This document shows, one piece after another, positions 1 to 6,937 of a stretch of DNA of 10,928 nucleotides. The stretch is from an uncultured Prevotellaceae bacterium. Its GTDB lineage: Bacteria; Bacteroidota; Bacteroidia; Bacteroidales; Muribaculaceae. The notes under the pieces were generated by a model that was given only the letters and a program-made list of their open reading frames with translations, did no database searches and was not told where the DNA came from. Both the position numbers and the translations under genes were made by a program. Where the stretch lies: the NCBI GenBank assembly GCA_937892085.1, contig CALAVD010000511.1:1-10928 (forward strand). Reading direction: 5' to 3'. How positions within the stretch are numbered: position 1 is the first letter of the stretch; each line of letters opens with the position of its first letter.

Positions 1-492
1 CTCGATTCCGAAGGGTTTAGCGGACAAGACGGGCGCACCACTATCTTCGACTACTGGAGCATCCCCACGCTGCGGCGATGGTACAACGGTGGCAAGTGCG
101 ACACCAGCAAACTCACTAAGCCCGAGCGACAGCTGCGACAGTTCTATAAAAAGCTACTTCGCCTTTGCAACAAAGAGAAAGCCCTTGCTCGAGGTGAGTT
201 CTACGACCTCATGTACGTCAACTACAATTCCTTGAACTTCGACAAAGTTTATGCCTATTACCGTCATTATGGCAATGACTATCTGCTGATAATCGCCAAC
301 TTCGGCGATCAAGACGAAAGGATAAACCTTCACACCCCTAAGCACGCATTCGACACAATGCACTTAACCCCAGGCACCTATCATGCCAGGGAGTTGCTCA
401 CTGACAGCGAGATGATTCTCACCATCGACCCCGACATTCCCGACAATATTACCATCGCACGCCACAACGCAATGATTATCAAACTAATGTGA
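1..492 (+). CDS. GH13 alpha-amylase family protein, C-terminal part (5' end outside window)
   Basis: The frame is open from base 1 to a TGA at 490-492, giving 163 codons. The first visible residues read EGFSGQDGRTTIFDYWSIP followed by LRRWYNGGKCD. I recognise this as the end of the catalytic (beta/alpha)8 barrel of Bacteroidetes glycoside hydrolase family 13 enzymes. The helical segment KPERQLRQFYKKLLRLCNKEKAL and then a beta-rich stretch (YAYYRHYGNDYLLIIANFGDQ, ending NAMIIKLM) match the usual C-terminal beta-sandwich that follows the barrel. The family hydrolyses or rearranges alpha-1,4-glucans such as starch and maltodextrins. The catalytic Asp/Glu residues lie upstream and cannot be checked, so the exact activity (amylase, neopullulanase, cyclomaltodextrinase) is open. 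An ATG at 211 is internal and not the start. No terminator hairpin is evident after the stop. Confidence 0.85.
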   Translation, partial: LDSEGFSGQDGRTTIFDYWSIPTLRRWYNGGKCDTSKLTKPERQLRQFYKKLLRLCNKEKALARGEFYDLMYVNYNSLNFDKVYAYYRHYGNDYLLIIANFGDQDERINLHTPKHAFDTMHLTPGTYHARELLTDSEMILTIDPDIPDNITIARHNAMIIKLM

Positions 493-543
493 TTTTGTTG
501 AAAATATTTTCATAATAATGATAATAATAAACACTTTTTGTTG

Positions 544-551
544 TAATTTTG
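544..551 (+). promoter_or_regulatory. Bacteroidetes -7 box (TAATTTTG) upstream of prs
   Basis: TAATTTTG fits the Bacteroidetes primary sigma factor -7 consensus TAnnTTTG and lies 26 bases before the prs start codon. No clear TTTG -33 element is visible 19-21 bases upstream; that stretch is AT-rich (ATAATGATAATAATAA). The gap between the amylase stop and prs is only 85 bases, so read-through is also possible. Confidence 0.5.
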
Positions 552-577
552 CACTTAGATTTTAGACCTTCGTTATT

Positions 578-1522
578 ATGAGCGAAAAACCTTTCAAAAT
601 TTTTTCTGGCAGATATTCAAGATATCTTGCCGATGAGATAGCGAAGAAACTCGGTATTGAAGTTGGTGAAATGCTGGTTAACGAGTTTGCCGACGGGGAG
701 TTTCAAGTGTCATACGAAGAATCGGTGCGAGGCGACGAAATTTACCTCGTCCAGTCGATGTTCCCACCTACCGACAATCTCATGGAGCTTCTGCTCATGA
801 TTGATGCCGCAAAGCGTGCTTCGGCAAAGTCGGTGGCAGCAGTGATTCCTTACTTTGGTTGGGCACGACAGGACCGCAAGGACCGTCCACGTGTATCAAT
901 CGCAGCAAAGTTGGTGGCAGGTATGCTCACCAGTGCTGGTGTTGACAGCATCATCACCATGGACCTCCATGCCGACCAGATTCAAGGCTTCTTCAACCTT
1001 CCGCTCAATCACCTCTACGCATCTTCGGTGTTTGTGCCTTACATAGACAGCCTCAAACTCAAAGACATGGTATTTGCATCCCCTGATGTAGGCGGTGCAA
1101 AACGCGTTCTTGAGTATGCCAAGCACTATAAGGTGCCCATGGCACTGTGCCACAAGCAGCGTGCTCGCGCCAATGTAGTTGAGAAAATGACCATTATTGG
1201 CGATGTAAAAGACAAAAACGTGATTCTTGTAGATGACATGATCGACACCGCAGGGACCATCTGCACTGCAGCCGAGGTGATGATGAAAAATGGCGCCAAG
1301 TCGGTGAGAGCAATCGCTTCACACGGCGTTATGAGCGACCCGGCAACCGAGCGCATCAACAAAAGCTTCCTCACAGAAGTTGTGATTTCCGACTCAATCA
1401 ACTACGACACCAGTCGCAGCGAAAAGGTGAAAAAGGTATCTGTAGCAGGATTGATTGCTGAGACTATTCAGCGTATCAACGACCACGAGTCAATCAGCTC
1501 GCAGTACATTATCAATCACTAA
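578..1522 (+). CDS. prs: Ribose-phosphate pyrophosphokinase (PRPP synthetase)
   Basis: This cytosolic enzyme transfers the pyrophosphate of ATP to ribose 5-phosphate. The product, PRPP, is used for purine, pyrimidine, NAD, histidine and tryptophan synthesis. The 314-residue length is normal for the class I family. Visible landmarks in order are the N-terminal FSGRYSRYLADEIAKKLG segment (9-26), the NEFADGEFQV strand (35-44), YFGWARQDRKDRPRVSIAAKLVA (92-114) with the flexible catalytic loop, DLHADQIQGFF (129-139, metal and substrate binding), and the PRPP-binding loop VILVDDMIDTAGT (215-227). The start ATG at 578 gives the expected N-terminus and follows a -7 box; there is no Shine-Dalgarno, as usual in this phylum. 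The gene appears intact and monocistronic, and ends 9 bases from the convergent CBM9-like gene. Confidence 0.97.
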   Translation: MSEKPFKIFSGRYSRYLADEIAKKLGIEVGEMLVNEFADGEFQVSYEESVRGDEIYLVQSMFPPTDNLMELLLMIDAAKRASAKSVAAVIPYFGWARQDRKDRPRVSIAAKLVAGMLTSAGVDSIITMDLHADQIQGFFNLPLNHLYASSVFVPYIDSLKLKDMVFASPDVGGAKRVLEYAKHYKVPMALCHKQRARANVVEKMTIIGDVKDKNVILVDDMIDTAGTICTAAEVMMKNGAKSVRAIASHGVMSDPATERINKSFLTEVVISDSINYDTSRSEKVKKVSVAGLIAETIQRINDHESISSQYIINH

Positions 1523-1531
1523 TAGAGATAT

Positions 1532-2290
1532 CTACTTCCCAAATATCTTGAGCAGCAACTTTTTCAACCCTTTAGGTTGAGAAGGTTGTTTGCTTTGGTG
1601 GACGTGTGTGAGCGTTGTTGAGCACTCTGGTTCAGGAGCGCGCAACCATAACTTACCGAAGCAGTCAGGACGGTGGAAATCGGGACGCTCACTGTCGATA
1701 GCGCTCCACGACACATAATGCGGATGCTTTGTCTTGCTACCGCACTTGTAGAAGTTTCCCATCAAAAAATCGGGCATATTATTAACATCCATTCCAATCA
1801 GTTGTAGTGGAATCGAAACCACAAGATCCCAACAAAATGTGCCGTCTTGTTCGGCAATAGCTTCTTTGCCACATGATGAATAACGGTCAATCAACGACAG
1901 CTCAGTTGCGGTCAGACGCGTGGGATGAGCACGCTCCACACGGTGGCTGGCATTTAACGTACCAATGCAATTGAATTCAAAATTCCAATACTCATCTTGA
2001 CCCGGCACTTGCATGAAGAACTCCACACAGCTATCCTCGGCAACAGGACTCAAGTCTGCGATGTGCACAGCACGCAAGTCTTTACTAATAACAGAATAAA
2101 ACACATAAAGCCGTGTAGCAGAAACAGCTACAACAAACGAGCAAAACGGTTTATACGGAAATTCTTCTGCCCAATTTACACATTCAACAACCTCATGCTC
2201 AACATTTGCATCGAGATATTGAGAGACTTGCGACAGAGGCATTCTATCCAACTCGGGAAGCCTCTTAACCAGCAATTCCTTAGTACTCAT
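1532..2290 (-). CDS. CBM9-like domain protein (carbohydrate-binding family 9-like)
   Basis: The protein is 252 residues from the ATG at 2290-2288, chosen because it overlaps the upstream stop by one base (TGATG). A longer reading from 2386 would run inside the exporter gene and adds sequence unlike the family. The core resembles the carbohydrate family 9 binding-like proteins common in Bacteroidales: DSCVEFFMQVPGQDEYWNFEFNCIGT (87-111), an FCWDLVVSIPLQLIG strand pair (152-166), and GNFYKCGSKTKHPHYVSWSAI...PDFHRPDCFGKLWLR (178-217). There is no signal peptide or membrane segment, so it is probably cytoplasmic as read. The C-terminal tail is basic (KGLKKLLLKIFGK). A sugar ligand is implied only by family resemblance; no function is proven. 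It is translationally coupled to the LysE-type exporter. The link between the two functions is unclear. Confidence 0.75.
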   Translation of the reverse strand: MSTKELLVKRLPELDRMPLSQVSQYLDANVEHEVVECVNWAEEFPYKPFCSFVVAVSATRLYVFYSVISKDLRAVHIADLSPVAEDSCVEFFMQVPGQDEYWNFEFNCIGTLNASHRVERAHPTRLTATELSLIDRYSSCGKEAIAEQDGTFCWDLVVSIPLQLIGMDVNNMPDFLMGNFYKCGSKTKHPHYVSWSAIDSERPDFHRPDCFGKLWLRAPEPECSTTLTHVHQSKQPSQPKGLKKLLLKIFGK

Positions 2291-2940
2291 CACGAAATCA
2301 CATGGAAGTAAGACAACAGTCCTTGAACAAGACCGAAAACACCTACCATCAGAATAATACCACCCATAATCTTGTTGATAAGCCACATGCTATTGATATT
2401 AAACTTCGCGCGAAGCTTATCAACTACATAAGTAATTCCAAACCACCACAACAAGGCACCTAAAACGATGAAAACGTAACCTAATATTATATGATAGAAT
2501 CTATATTCAGCCGATGGGAAGGTAAAACGGGCGAATAATGGAAATATTAAGAAGATAATCAACGGATTAGACAAAGTGAACACAAAACCAGTAATAGCAT
2601 CTTGGGTAAAGTTCACTTTCTTTCCGTCCTCATGCTTGATACCCTTCACAGGACTGCGCAGCATCATGAAGACTCCGAAGACTATAAGAATTATGCTCCC
2701 AGCTATCTGAAACAAGTCGCGATGCTGGTCAATGAAATCGGTAACGAATGCCAAGCCCAAACCAGCAAGCAAGCAATAAAACAAGTCGGACAAAGCAGCA
2801 CCTACCCCTGTATATAGACCACTCTTGCGGCCTTTTTCCATGGTACGTTGTATAACCAAGATACCAATAGGACCCATTGGTGCCGAAAGGATTATTCCGA
2901 CCGACAGACAGCTTATTATTATTGAAACAAATGTACTCAT
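2290..2940 (-). CDS. LysE/RhtB family amino-acid exporter
   Basis: This 216-residue inner-membrane protein has about six hydrophobic segments (roughly 3-27, 44-68, 76-94, 115-139, 148-172 and 190-210). The family hallmark in the first helix is visible as SAPMGPIGILVIQR (19-32), followed by the charged loop TMEKGRKSGLYTGVGAALSD (33-52). A second conserved spot is TLSNPLIIFLIFPLFA (122-137). Family members export amino acids or related small metabolites by proton antiport; the substrate here cannot be deduced. The start at 2940-2938 puts the first helix directly at the N-terminus, as expected, with a -7 box on the same strand just upstream. The stop overlaps the start of the CBM9-like gene by one base, so the two are probably one transcript. 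Confidence 0.9.
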   Translation of the reverse strand: MSTFVSIIISCLSVGIILSAPMGPIGILVIQRTMEKGRKSGLYTGVGAALSDLFYCLLAGLGLAFVTDFIDQHRDLFQIAGSIILIVFGVFMMLRSPVKGIKHEDGKKVNFTQDAITGFVFTLSNPLIIFLIFPLFARFTFPSAEYRFYHIILGYVFIVLGALLWWFGITYVVDKLRAKFNINSMWLINKIMGGIILMVGVFGLVQGLLSYFHVIS

Positions 2941-2957
2941 TTTTTAGAAAACAGCGG

Positions 2958-2965
2958 CAAAGTTA
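2958..2965 (-). promoter_or_regulatory. -7 box (TAACTTTG) for the exporter/CBM9-like unit
   Basis: Read on the minus strand this is TAACTTTG, a full match to the Bacteroidetes TAnnTTTG -7 box, 17 bases before the exporter start codon. No TTTG is found at the ideal -33 distance, so strength is uncertain. Confidence 0.5.
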
Positions 2966-3013
2966 CGAATAATACTTATATTTTAAGTGATTTTTACCAA
3001 AAAAATCATTTTT

Positions 3014-3036
3014 TATTTCCATTTTTCATGGAAATA
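3014..3036. promoter_or_regulatory. Perfect 9-bp inverted repeat within a promoter spacer (possible operator)
   Basis: TATTTCCAT (3014-3022) and ATGGAAATA (3028-3036) are exact reverse complements around a 5-base loop. The left arm overlaps the TTTC at the expected -33 position, and the right arm ends 4 bases before the -7 box at 3040. Such a position suits a repressor operator. A simple DNA or RNA hairpin is the alternative, though most of it lies upstream of any transcript from that promoter. Confidence 0.4.
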
Positions 3037-3039
3037 CAC

Positions 3040-3047
3040 TACTTTTG
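3040..3047 (+). promoter_or_regulatory. -7 box (TACTTTTG) for the secreted protein gene
   Basis: TACTTTTG matches TAnnTTTG, 21 bases before the ATG at 3069. A near-consensus -33 element, TTTC at 3016-3019, lies 20 bases upstream, which is the right spacing. Together they make a credible promoter with a very short 5' leader. Confidence 0.55.
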
Positions 3048-3068
3048 GATGAAAAATACTGACTTCTC

Positions 3069-4187
3069 ATGAAGAAACTACTACTCATATCATTAGTGTT
3101 TACCTCTTTGCTACAAGCAAGGGCATTCACCATCTATAACACCAAATACAACAATTTCGAGAGCATCAACAATAATCGAGTGGCAACGGTAAATGGCGAC
3201 TTTTTGCAACTCAACAACTCTGGTTACAACAACATTATTGTTACCGATTCAACAACAATAGACTCATTCACAAGCTTTAAGTATTACATCAAGTTTGCAA
3301 ACCTGCACAACCGAGAAGGCAAGTCCTATAAAGTCACGAATTCACAAGGTAAGACAACGTCAATATCTTCTACTGAGTGTGGACTGGTTTTCAATCACTC
3401 TTCTCGAGGTTACTGGCTGGTGGCGGTTAGTTGCTCTAATTCAAATCTCTACAACGAGAGTGTTGACAACCGCACTATGAGTGTCAAACTCATTAATAAC
3501 TATGGCAATAGCACCGTCGTGAAGCAAGTGACTCTCAACGATGGCGTCAATCTTGATGAGGGGTACAACTATCTGGGCGTAACTGTTGAGAACAACAGCA
3601 TATCAGTAAAAATTGGCAAAGACCAGCTCAAAGAAGTACTCTCCTATCACCTCACCACCAGCGACGCAGAGGCAAGCACAGGGTTTCCGTGCATGAATGT
3701 GGGATACTTCGTGGGACCAGGTGCCATGATGTCAATCGAGAGAACTGTACTCTCATTCAACGACCATCAACAATTTCCCACCGTTAACCTTGAGACCAAG
3801 TGGACACGTGAGGCTCTCGATCGACACTTCGCCGCTTCGAAGAATCCCTACGAAGGCTACTGGACCTATCTCGACCGAGACATGGAAGACCAATGGCTGA
3901 AGCTTGGCGGACGTTACACAATTGCCATCGTTGAAACTGAACAGGGCTACGATGTGATTTATGTGGATGGCGCACAGGTCAAGAAGTCGATGTGGCATAG
4001 CGGCATGAAAAAGGCAGAGATGAAGCAGACCATTTTCACCGACAACTTCACCGGCAAGTGGTATGACGCTACGTTACAGCCTATCGATGACGACGTGTTC
4101 GCGACCTTTGAGAGTGGCGTGATACTTAATTTCAAATTCCCTGTTTATAAGAGTCAAGTTAGGTTTTCAAAAGTCTTAAATGAGTGA
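3069..4187 (+). CDS. Secreted protein of unknown function (two beta-rich regions)
   Basis: This is a 372-residue protein with a clear signal peptide: MKK, a hydrophobic stretch LLLISLVFTSLLQ, and an ARA-F cleavage site near 19/20, so it is probably exported to the periplasm. No lipobox cysteine is seen. Residues about 20-230 are beta-rich (FTSFKYYIKFANL, CGLVFNHSSRGYWLVAVSC, YNYLGVTVENNSISVKIG, MNVGYFVGPGAMMSIERTVLSF) and read like a concanavalin-A or LamG-like sandwich, which is only a fold guess. Residues about 240-372 form a second region with many aromatics: NPYEGYWTYLDRDMEDQWLKLGGRYTIAIV, YDVIYVDGAQ, MWHSGMKKAEMKQTIFTDNF, and FKFPVYKSQVRFSKV. I do not recognise a named family or catalytic motif. 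It has its own promoter with an inverted repeat and stands alone between the exporter unit and the dCMP deaminase gene. Confidence 0.8.
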   Translation: MKKLLLISLVFTSLLQARAFTIYNTKYNNFESINNNRVATVNGDFLQLNNSGYNNIIVTDSTTIDSFTSFKYYIKFANLHNREGKSYKVTNSQGKTTSISSTECGLVFNHSSRGYWLVAVSCSNSNLYNESVDNRTMSVKLINNYGNSTVVKQVTLNDGVNLDEGYNYLGVTVENNSISVKIGKDQLKEVLSYHLTTSDAEASTGFPCMNVGYFVGPGAMMSIERTVLSFNDHQQFPTVNLETKWTREALDRHFAASKNPYEGYWTYLDRDMEDQWLKLGGRYTIAIVETEQGYDVIYVDGAQVKKSMWHSGMKKAEMKQTIFTDNFTGKWYDATLQPIDDDVFATFESGVILNFKFPVYKSQVRFSKVLNE

Positions 4188-4228
4188 TTTCAGACAAAAA
4201 CAAAGGAAAAAGCACAAAATAAAAATTT

Positions 4229-4256
4229 TTTTATCGCTTTTTATCGCTTTTTTTCA
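4229..4256 (+). repeat. Tandem 10-bp repeat (TTATCGCTTT) in T-rich tract upstream of dCMP deaminase
   Basis: TTATCGCTTT occurs at 4231-4240 and again, exactly, at 4241-4250, flanked by T runs. It lies 18-37 bases upstream of the -7 box at 4268, where a -33 element or activator site would be, although no TTTG is present. Confidence 0.5.
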
Positions 4257-4267
4257 TTTAATATTTC

Positions 4268-4275
4268 TACCTTTG
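4268..4275 (+). promoter_or_regulatory. -7 box (TACCTTTG) for dCMP deaminase and downstream genes
   Basis: TACCTTTG is an exact TAnnTTTG box, 52 bases before the ATG at 4328. The spacer and -33 area are occupied by the tandem TTATCGCTTT repeat. It is likely the main promoter of the deaminase, and perhaps of the protease and cyclo-ligase genes after it. Confidence 0.6.
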
Positions 4276-4327
4276 TCATTTAATTTTCCAACGGTGAAAT
4301 ATAACGTTTAAAACTCTTTTCTATATA

Positions 4328-4744
4328 ATGGACAAACAAGAGATTCTTGATTCTCGATATTTGAGAATGGCGCAGATTTGGGCCGAGAACTCCTACTGCA
4401 AGCGACGCCAGGTGGGAGCCATTATTGTTAAGGATAAAATGATAATCTCCGATGGCTACAATGGCACGCCAGTGGGATTTGAGAATGTGTGCGAAGACGA
4501 CAACGACCACACCAAGCCTTACGTGCTGCACGCCGAGGCCAACGCCATCACTAAAGTGGCACAAAGCAACAACAGCAGCAATGGAGCAACGCTCTATGTC
4601 ACTTCTTCGCCTTGCATTGAGTGTGCAAAACTCATCATTCAGGCTGGCATAAAGAAGGTGGTATTCAACGAGATTTATCGACTCACCGACGGCATTGAGT
4701 TGATGAAAAGAGCGGGCATAGAATGTGTGCAAATCGAAATGTAA
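4328..4744 (+). CDS. dCMP deaminase (deoxycytidylate deaminase family)
   Basis: The enzyme deaminates dCMP to dUMP, feeding thymidylate synthesis; it acts in the cytosol and uses catalytic zinc. The 138-residue protein carries the family's zinc motifs: HAEANAI (H68, with catalytic E70) and SSPCIECAK (C96 and C99). The GYNGTPVGFENVCEDD segment (43-58) before the HAE motif is characteristic of dCMP deaminases rather than of cytidine or tRNA adenosine deaminases. The start ATG at 4328 gives the normal N-terminus (RYLRMAQIWAENSYCKRRQVGAIIV). It is followed after 57 bases by the S41 protease gene; I recall this pairing, with a cyclo-ligase next, from other Bacteroidales, but that is memory rather than a search. 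Confidence 0.9.
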   Translation: MDKQEILDSRYLRMAQIWAENSYCKRRQVGAIIVKDKMIISDGYNGTPVGFENVCEDDNDHTKPYVLHAEANAITKVAQSNNSSNGATLYVTSSPCIECAKLIIQAGIKKVVFNEIYRLTDGIELMKRAGIECVQIEM

Positions 4745-4801
4745 GCACCCTATTTTTTAACTACTTTTCCCTTTTAATGCGTTTTCAACTTTTGTAAAAG
4801 A

Positions 4802-6430
4802 ATGAATCAGAAACGTGATTATAGCGCATGGATTCCTTTAGTGATCGCACTCTCGGTGATTGCGGGAATATTTGCGGGATTCTTCATCCCCAACCCCTTT
4901 GCGAAGTTCAATTCTGATAAAGACCGCAAACTCAACACTATTCTCAGTCTCATCAAGGAGAATTATGTTGACGACAGCGTCAACATCGAAGATTTAGTGG
5001 AAGGCGCCATTCCTGCCATGCTCGCTAACCTTGACCCACATAGCTCTTACCTCTCAGCAACCGAGCTCATTGCAACCCAAGAAGACATGGACGGGAAATT
5101 CTCAGGAATAGGAGTCCAGTTCCAGCTATCTAACGACACCATAGTCGTGATAGAGGTCATTCCTGGTGGTCCATCCGACAGGGCTGGACTTCTTGCTGGA
5201 GACCGAATTGTCGCGATTGAAGGCGAGCCATGCACTGGAAACACCACCGATGCCAACAAAGTGAGGGAGAAACTTCGTGGAGCTAAAGGCTCGAAGGTCA
5301 AAGTGGGCATCATTCGTGAAGGTAAAAACACACCATTGGCTTTCACCATCACGCGTGGCGACGTCCCTGTCAACTCAGTAAACGCTTGCTACATGATTGA
5401 CAAGACAACCGGATATGTCAAGGTGACACAATTCAGACGTAACACTTACGAAGAATTTGTCCAAGCTTTAAGATCACTAAAAACTCAAGGCGCTAAACGA
5501 TTCATAGTTGACCTGCGGGAAAACAGTGGCGGATACCTTGAAGTGGCGATTTTAATGGCCAACGAGTTCCTGCCACAAGGCAGGCTCATCGTCAGCACTA
5601 AAGGTCGATACCGCCGCGACGACTCTGCAGCCTATAGCGACGGACAAGGTCAGTTCCAAGACGAGGAATTGGCGGTACTCATCGATGAATTCTCGGCAAG
5701 CGCCAGTGAAATCCTTGCTGGAGCGATACAAGACAATGACCGAGGACTGATAGTGGGCCGACGCTCCTTTGGCAAAGGACTTGTGCAGAAACAGATTGAA
5801 CTCTCTGACAAGAGTGCGCTGCGACTCACCATCGCCCGTTACTACACTCCATCGGGAAGATGCATTCAAAAACCTTATAAGAATGGTGAGAACGCCTATC
5901 AAAAGGACATACTCGACCGTTACAGCAATGGTGAGTTGTACAGCAAGGACAGCATAAAAATCGATAAGTCCAAGATTTTCTACACAACCACACGCCGAAA
6001 GGTGTACGGCGGAGGGGGCATAATCCCAGACCTGTTTGTGCCTGCCGATACAACAGAAAGCTCACCATACTATATTGAAGTTGCCAACAATGGACTGATA
6101 CAAGAATACGCTTTGTCTTACGTCACTTCTCACAGAGCATCTCTAAAGAAGATGAATGACTACAAAGAGCTGCTGAGAAACCTTCCGGCTAACGACCAAA
6201 TCATCAACGATTTCGTGAAATATGCTGCCAACAAAGGTGTGCCCGCAAGATGGCAATACATCCATCAGTCACAAGACATCATTTCAAGCCTGATTAAAGC
6301 GTTTATCGCACGCGACATTTTCGGGCAGAGCGCATTCTACACAATTATTAACCGCATTGACAACACCATAGATGCAGCAATCAAAGCTCTCAACAAGCAC
6401 CAAGCTGCTTTCCCAATTAAAGACATCTGA
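4802..6430 (+). CDS. S41 family carboxyl-terminal protease with PDZ domain
   Basis: This is a 542-residue C-terminal processing peptidase of the CtpA/Tsp type. An N-terminal hydrophobic segment (about 10-28, WIPLVIALSVIAGIFAGFF) anchors or exports it, placing the active part in the periplasm. The helix DRKLNTILSLIKENYVDD and LANLDPHSSYLS (75-85) precede a PDZ domain (about 98-185: SGIGVQFQL, IPGGPSDRAGLLAGDRIVAIEG). The protease core shows IVDLRENSGGYL (235-246) and IDEFSASASEILAGAIQDNDR (294-314). Ser300 and Lys325 (in RSFGKGLVQ) are 25 residues apart, as are S430 and K455 of E. coli Tsp, and Q329 lies four residues after the lysine as in Tsp. The catalytic site therefore appears intact. A helical C-terminal extension (about 430-540) follows. 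The stop is 6 bases before the cyclo-ligase start, indicating an operon. Confidence 0.93.
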   Translation: MNQKRDYSAWIPLVIALSVIAGIFAGFFIPNPFAKFNSDKDRKLNTILSLIKENYVDDSVNIEDLVEGAIPAMLANLDPHSSYLSATELIATQEDMDGKFSGIGVQFQLSNDTIVVIEVIPGGPSDRAGLLAGDRIVAIEGEPCTGNTTDANKVREKLRGAKGSKVKVGIIREGKNTPLAFTITRGDVPVNSVNACYMIDKTTGYVKVTQFRRNTYEEFVQALRSLKTQGAKRFIVDLRENSGGYLEVAILMANEFLPQGRLIVSTKGRYRRDDSAAYSDGQGQFQDEELAVLIDEFSASASEILAGAIQDNDRGLIVGRRSFGKGLVQKQIELSDKSALRLTIARYYTPSGRCIQKPYKNGENAYQKDILDRYSNGELYSKDSIKIDKSKIFYTTTRRKVYGGGGIIPDLFVPADTTESSPYYIEVANNGLIQEYALSYVTSHRASLKKMNDYKELLRNLPANDQIINDFVKYAANKGVPARWQYIHQSQDIISSLIKAFIARDIFGQSAFYTIINRIDNTIDAAIKALNKHQAAFPIKDI

Positions 6431-6817
6431 TTTTTAATGAACAAAAAAGAGCTCAGAAAGGCTATCAAAGCTAAAGTCGCACAACTCACAATTGATGAAA
6501 GAAAGGCCGAAGCTATCGACGTGTTCAAGCACATCGAGAAAACCGACATCTTCAAAAGTTGCGAGAATATCATGCTTTTCGCATCACTACCCGATGAGAT
6601 TCCCACTCACAGCACCATTGAGCGATGGGCTAAGTGCAAGAAAATCTATCTGCCTCGAGTCAACGGCGACAACCTCGACATCATTAGGTACCAGCCACGA
6701 ACGCTACACAAAGGCAGCTACAACATTATGGAGCCCGAAGGCAACGACACCGTTGATCCCTCGGTGCTCGATTTAATCATTATTCCTGGAGTGGCTTTCG
6801 ACCACCAGGGCAACCGT

Positions 6818-6848
6818 CTGGGGCGTGGACGGCTCGTCCGCGATGTTG
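6818..6848. repeat. 31-bp repeat, copy A1, with GGACG-GCT-CGTCC hairpin core
   Basis: Bases 6818-6843 are identical to 7081-7106. After one mismatch (T6844 against C7107) four more bases agree, giving 30 of 31. The core GGACG (6827-6831) GCT CGTCC (6835-6839) is an inverted repeat extendable to 8 pairs with one G-T. The left 12 bases also encode the LGRG motif of the truncated cyclo-ligase; the right end abuts the closing stem of the candidate structured RNA. Confidence 0.85.
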
Positions 6849-6932
6849 ATTGGCAGTTGAGAACGTCTCCGAACGTTCATACTTATGAGTGCCGTGCCTC
6901 ATGTGAAGCACGAGAGTGCTTCACTACCAATC
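6848..6932 (-). ncRNA. Candidate structured RNA (four-stem cloverleaf), unrecognised family
   Basis: Read on the minus strand, a closing stem pairs 6932-6923 with 6857-6848: ten pairs including one G-U (C6854/A6926 on the plus strand). Inside it lie three hairpins almost end to end: GTGAAGCAC/GTGCTTCAC at 6903-6924 (9 perfect pairs, 4-base loop), ATGAG/CTCAT at 6885-6902, and GAACGT/ACGTTC at 6861-6878. The closing stem and first hairpin share two bases at 6923-6924, so one of them gives up two pairs. A complete promoter (TTTG-N20-TACCTTTG, 6969 to 6938) would start transcription near 6931-6934, where the closing stem begins. It is not a tRNA: no proper T arm, 7-base anticodon loop or D arm. 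No U-run terminator follows. It could also be a DNA-level structure of a mobile element. The 9-bp hairpin has a GNRA-type loop only on the plus strand, so strand choice rests on the promoter and the G-U pair. Confidence 0.4.
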
Positions 6933-6937
6933 CGCTG

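Noticed and set aside
2290..2386. Longer start for the CBM9-like gene at 2386
   Set aside because: The added 32 residues lie wholly inside the exporter gene and do not look like the family; the ATG at 2290 has the typical one-base stop/start overlap.
4280..4732. Minus-strand 150-codon frame over the dCMP deaminase gene
   Set aside because: It is a shadow of the deaminase, whose zinc motifs are unmistakable on the plus strand.
6783..6902. Minus-strand 39-codon frame starting MRHGTHKYERSET within the cloverleaf segment
   Set aside because: It runs through the structured segment, the repeat and then antisense to the cyclo-ligase codons, so its sequence is explained by other features. There is no ribosome-binding evidence. 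It could be a leader peptide, but nothing supports that.
6848..6932. tRNA gene (cloverleaf of about tRNA length)
   Set aside because: There is no 7-base anticodon loop, no GTTCRANNC T arm, a 9-bp stem where a D arm should be, and no linker after the closing stem.
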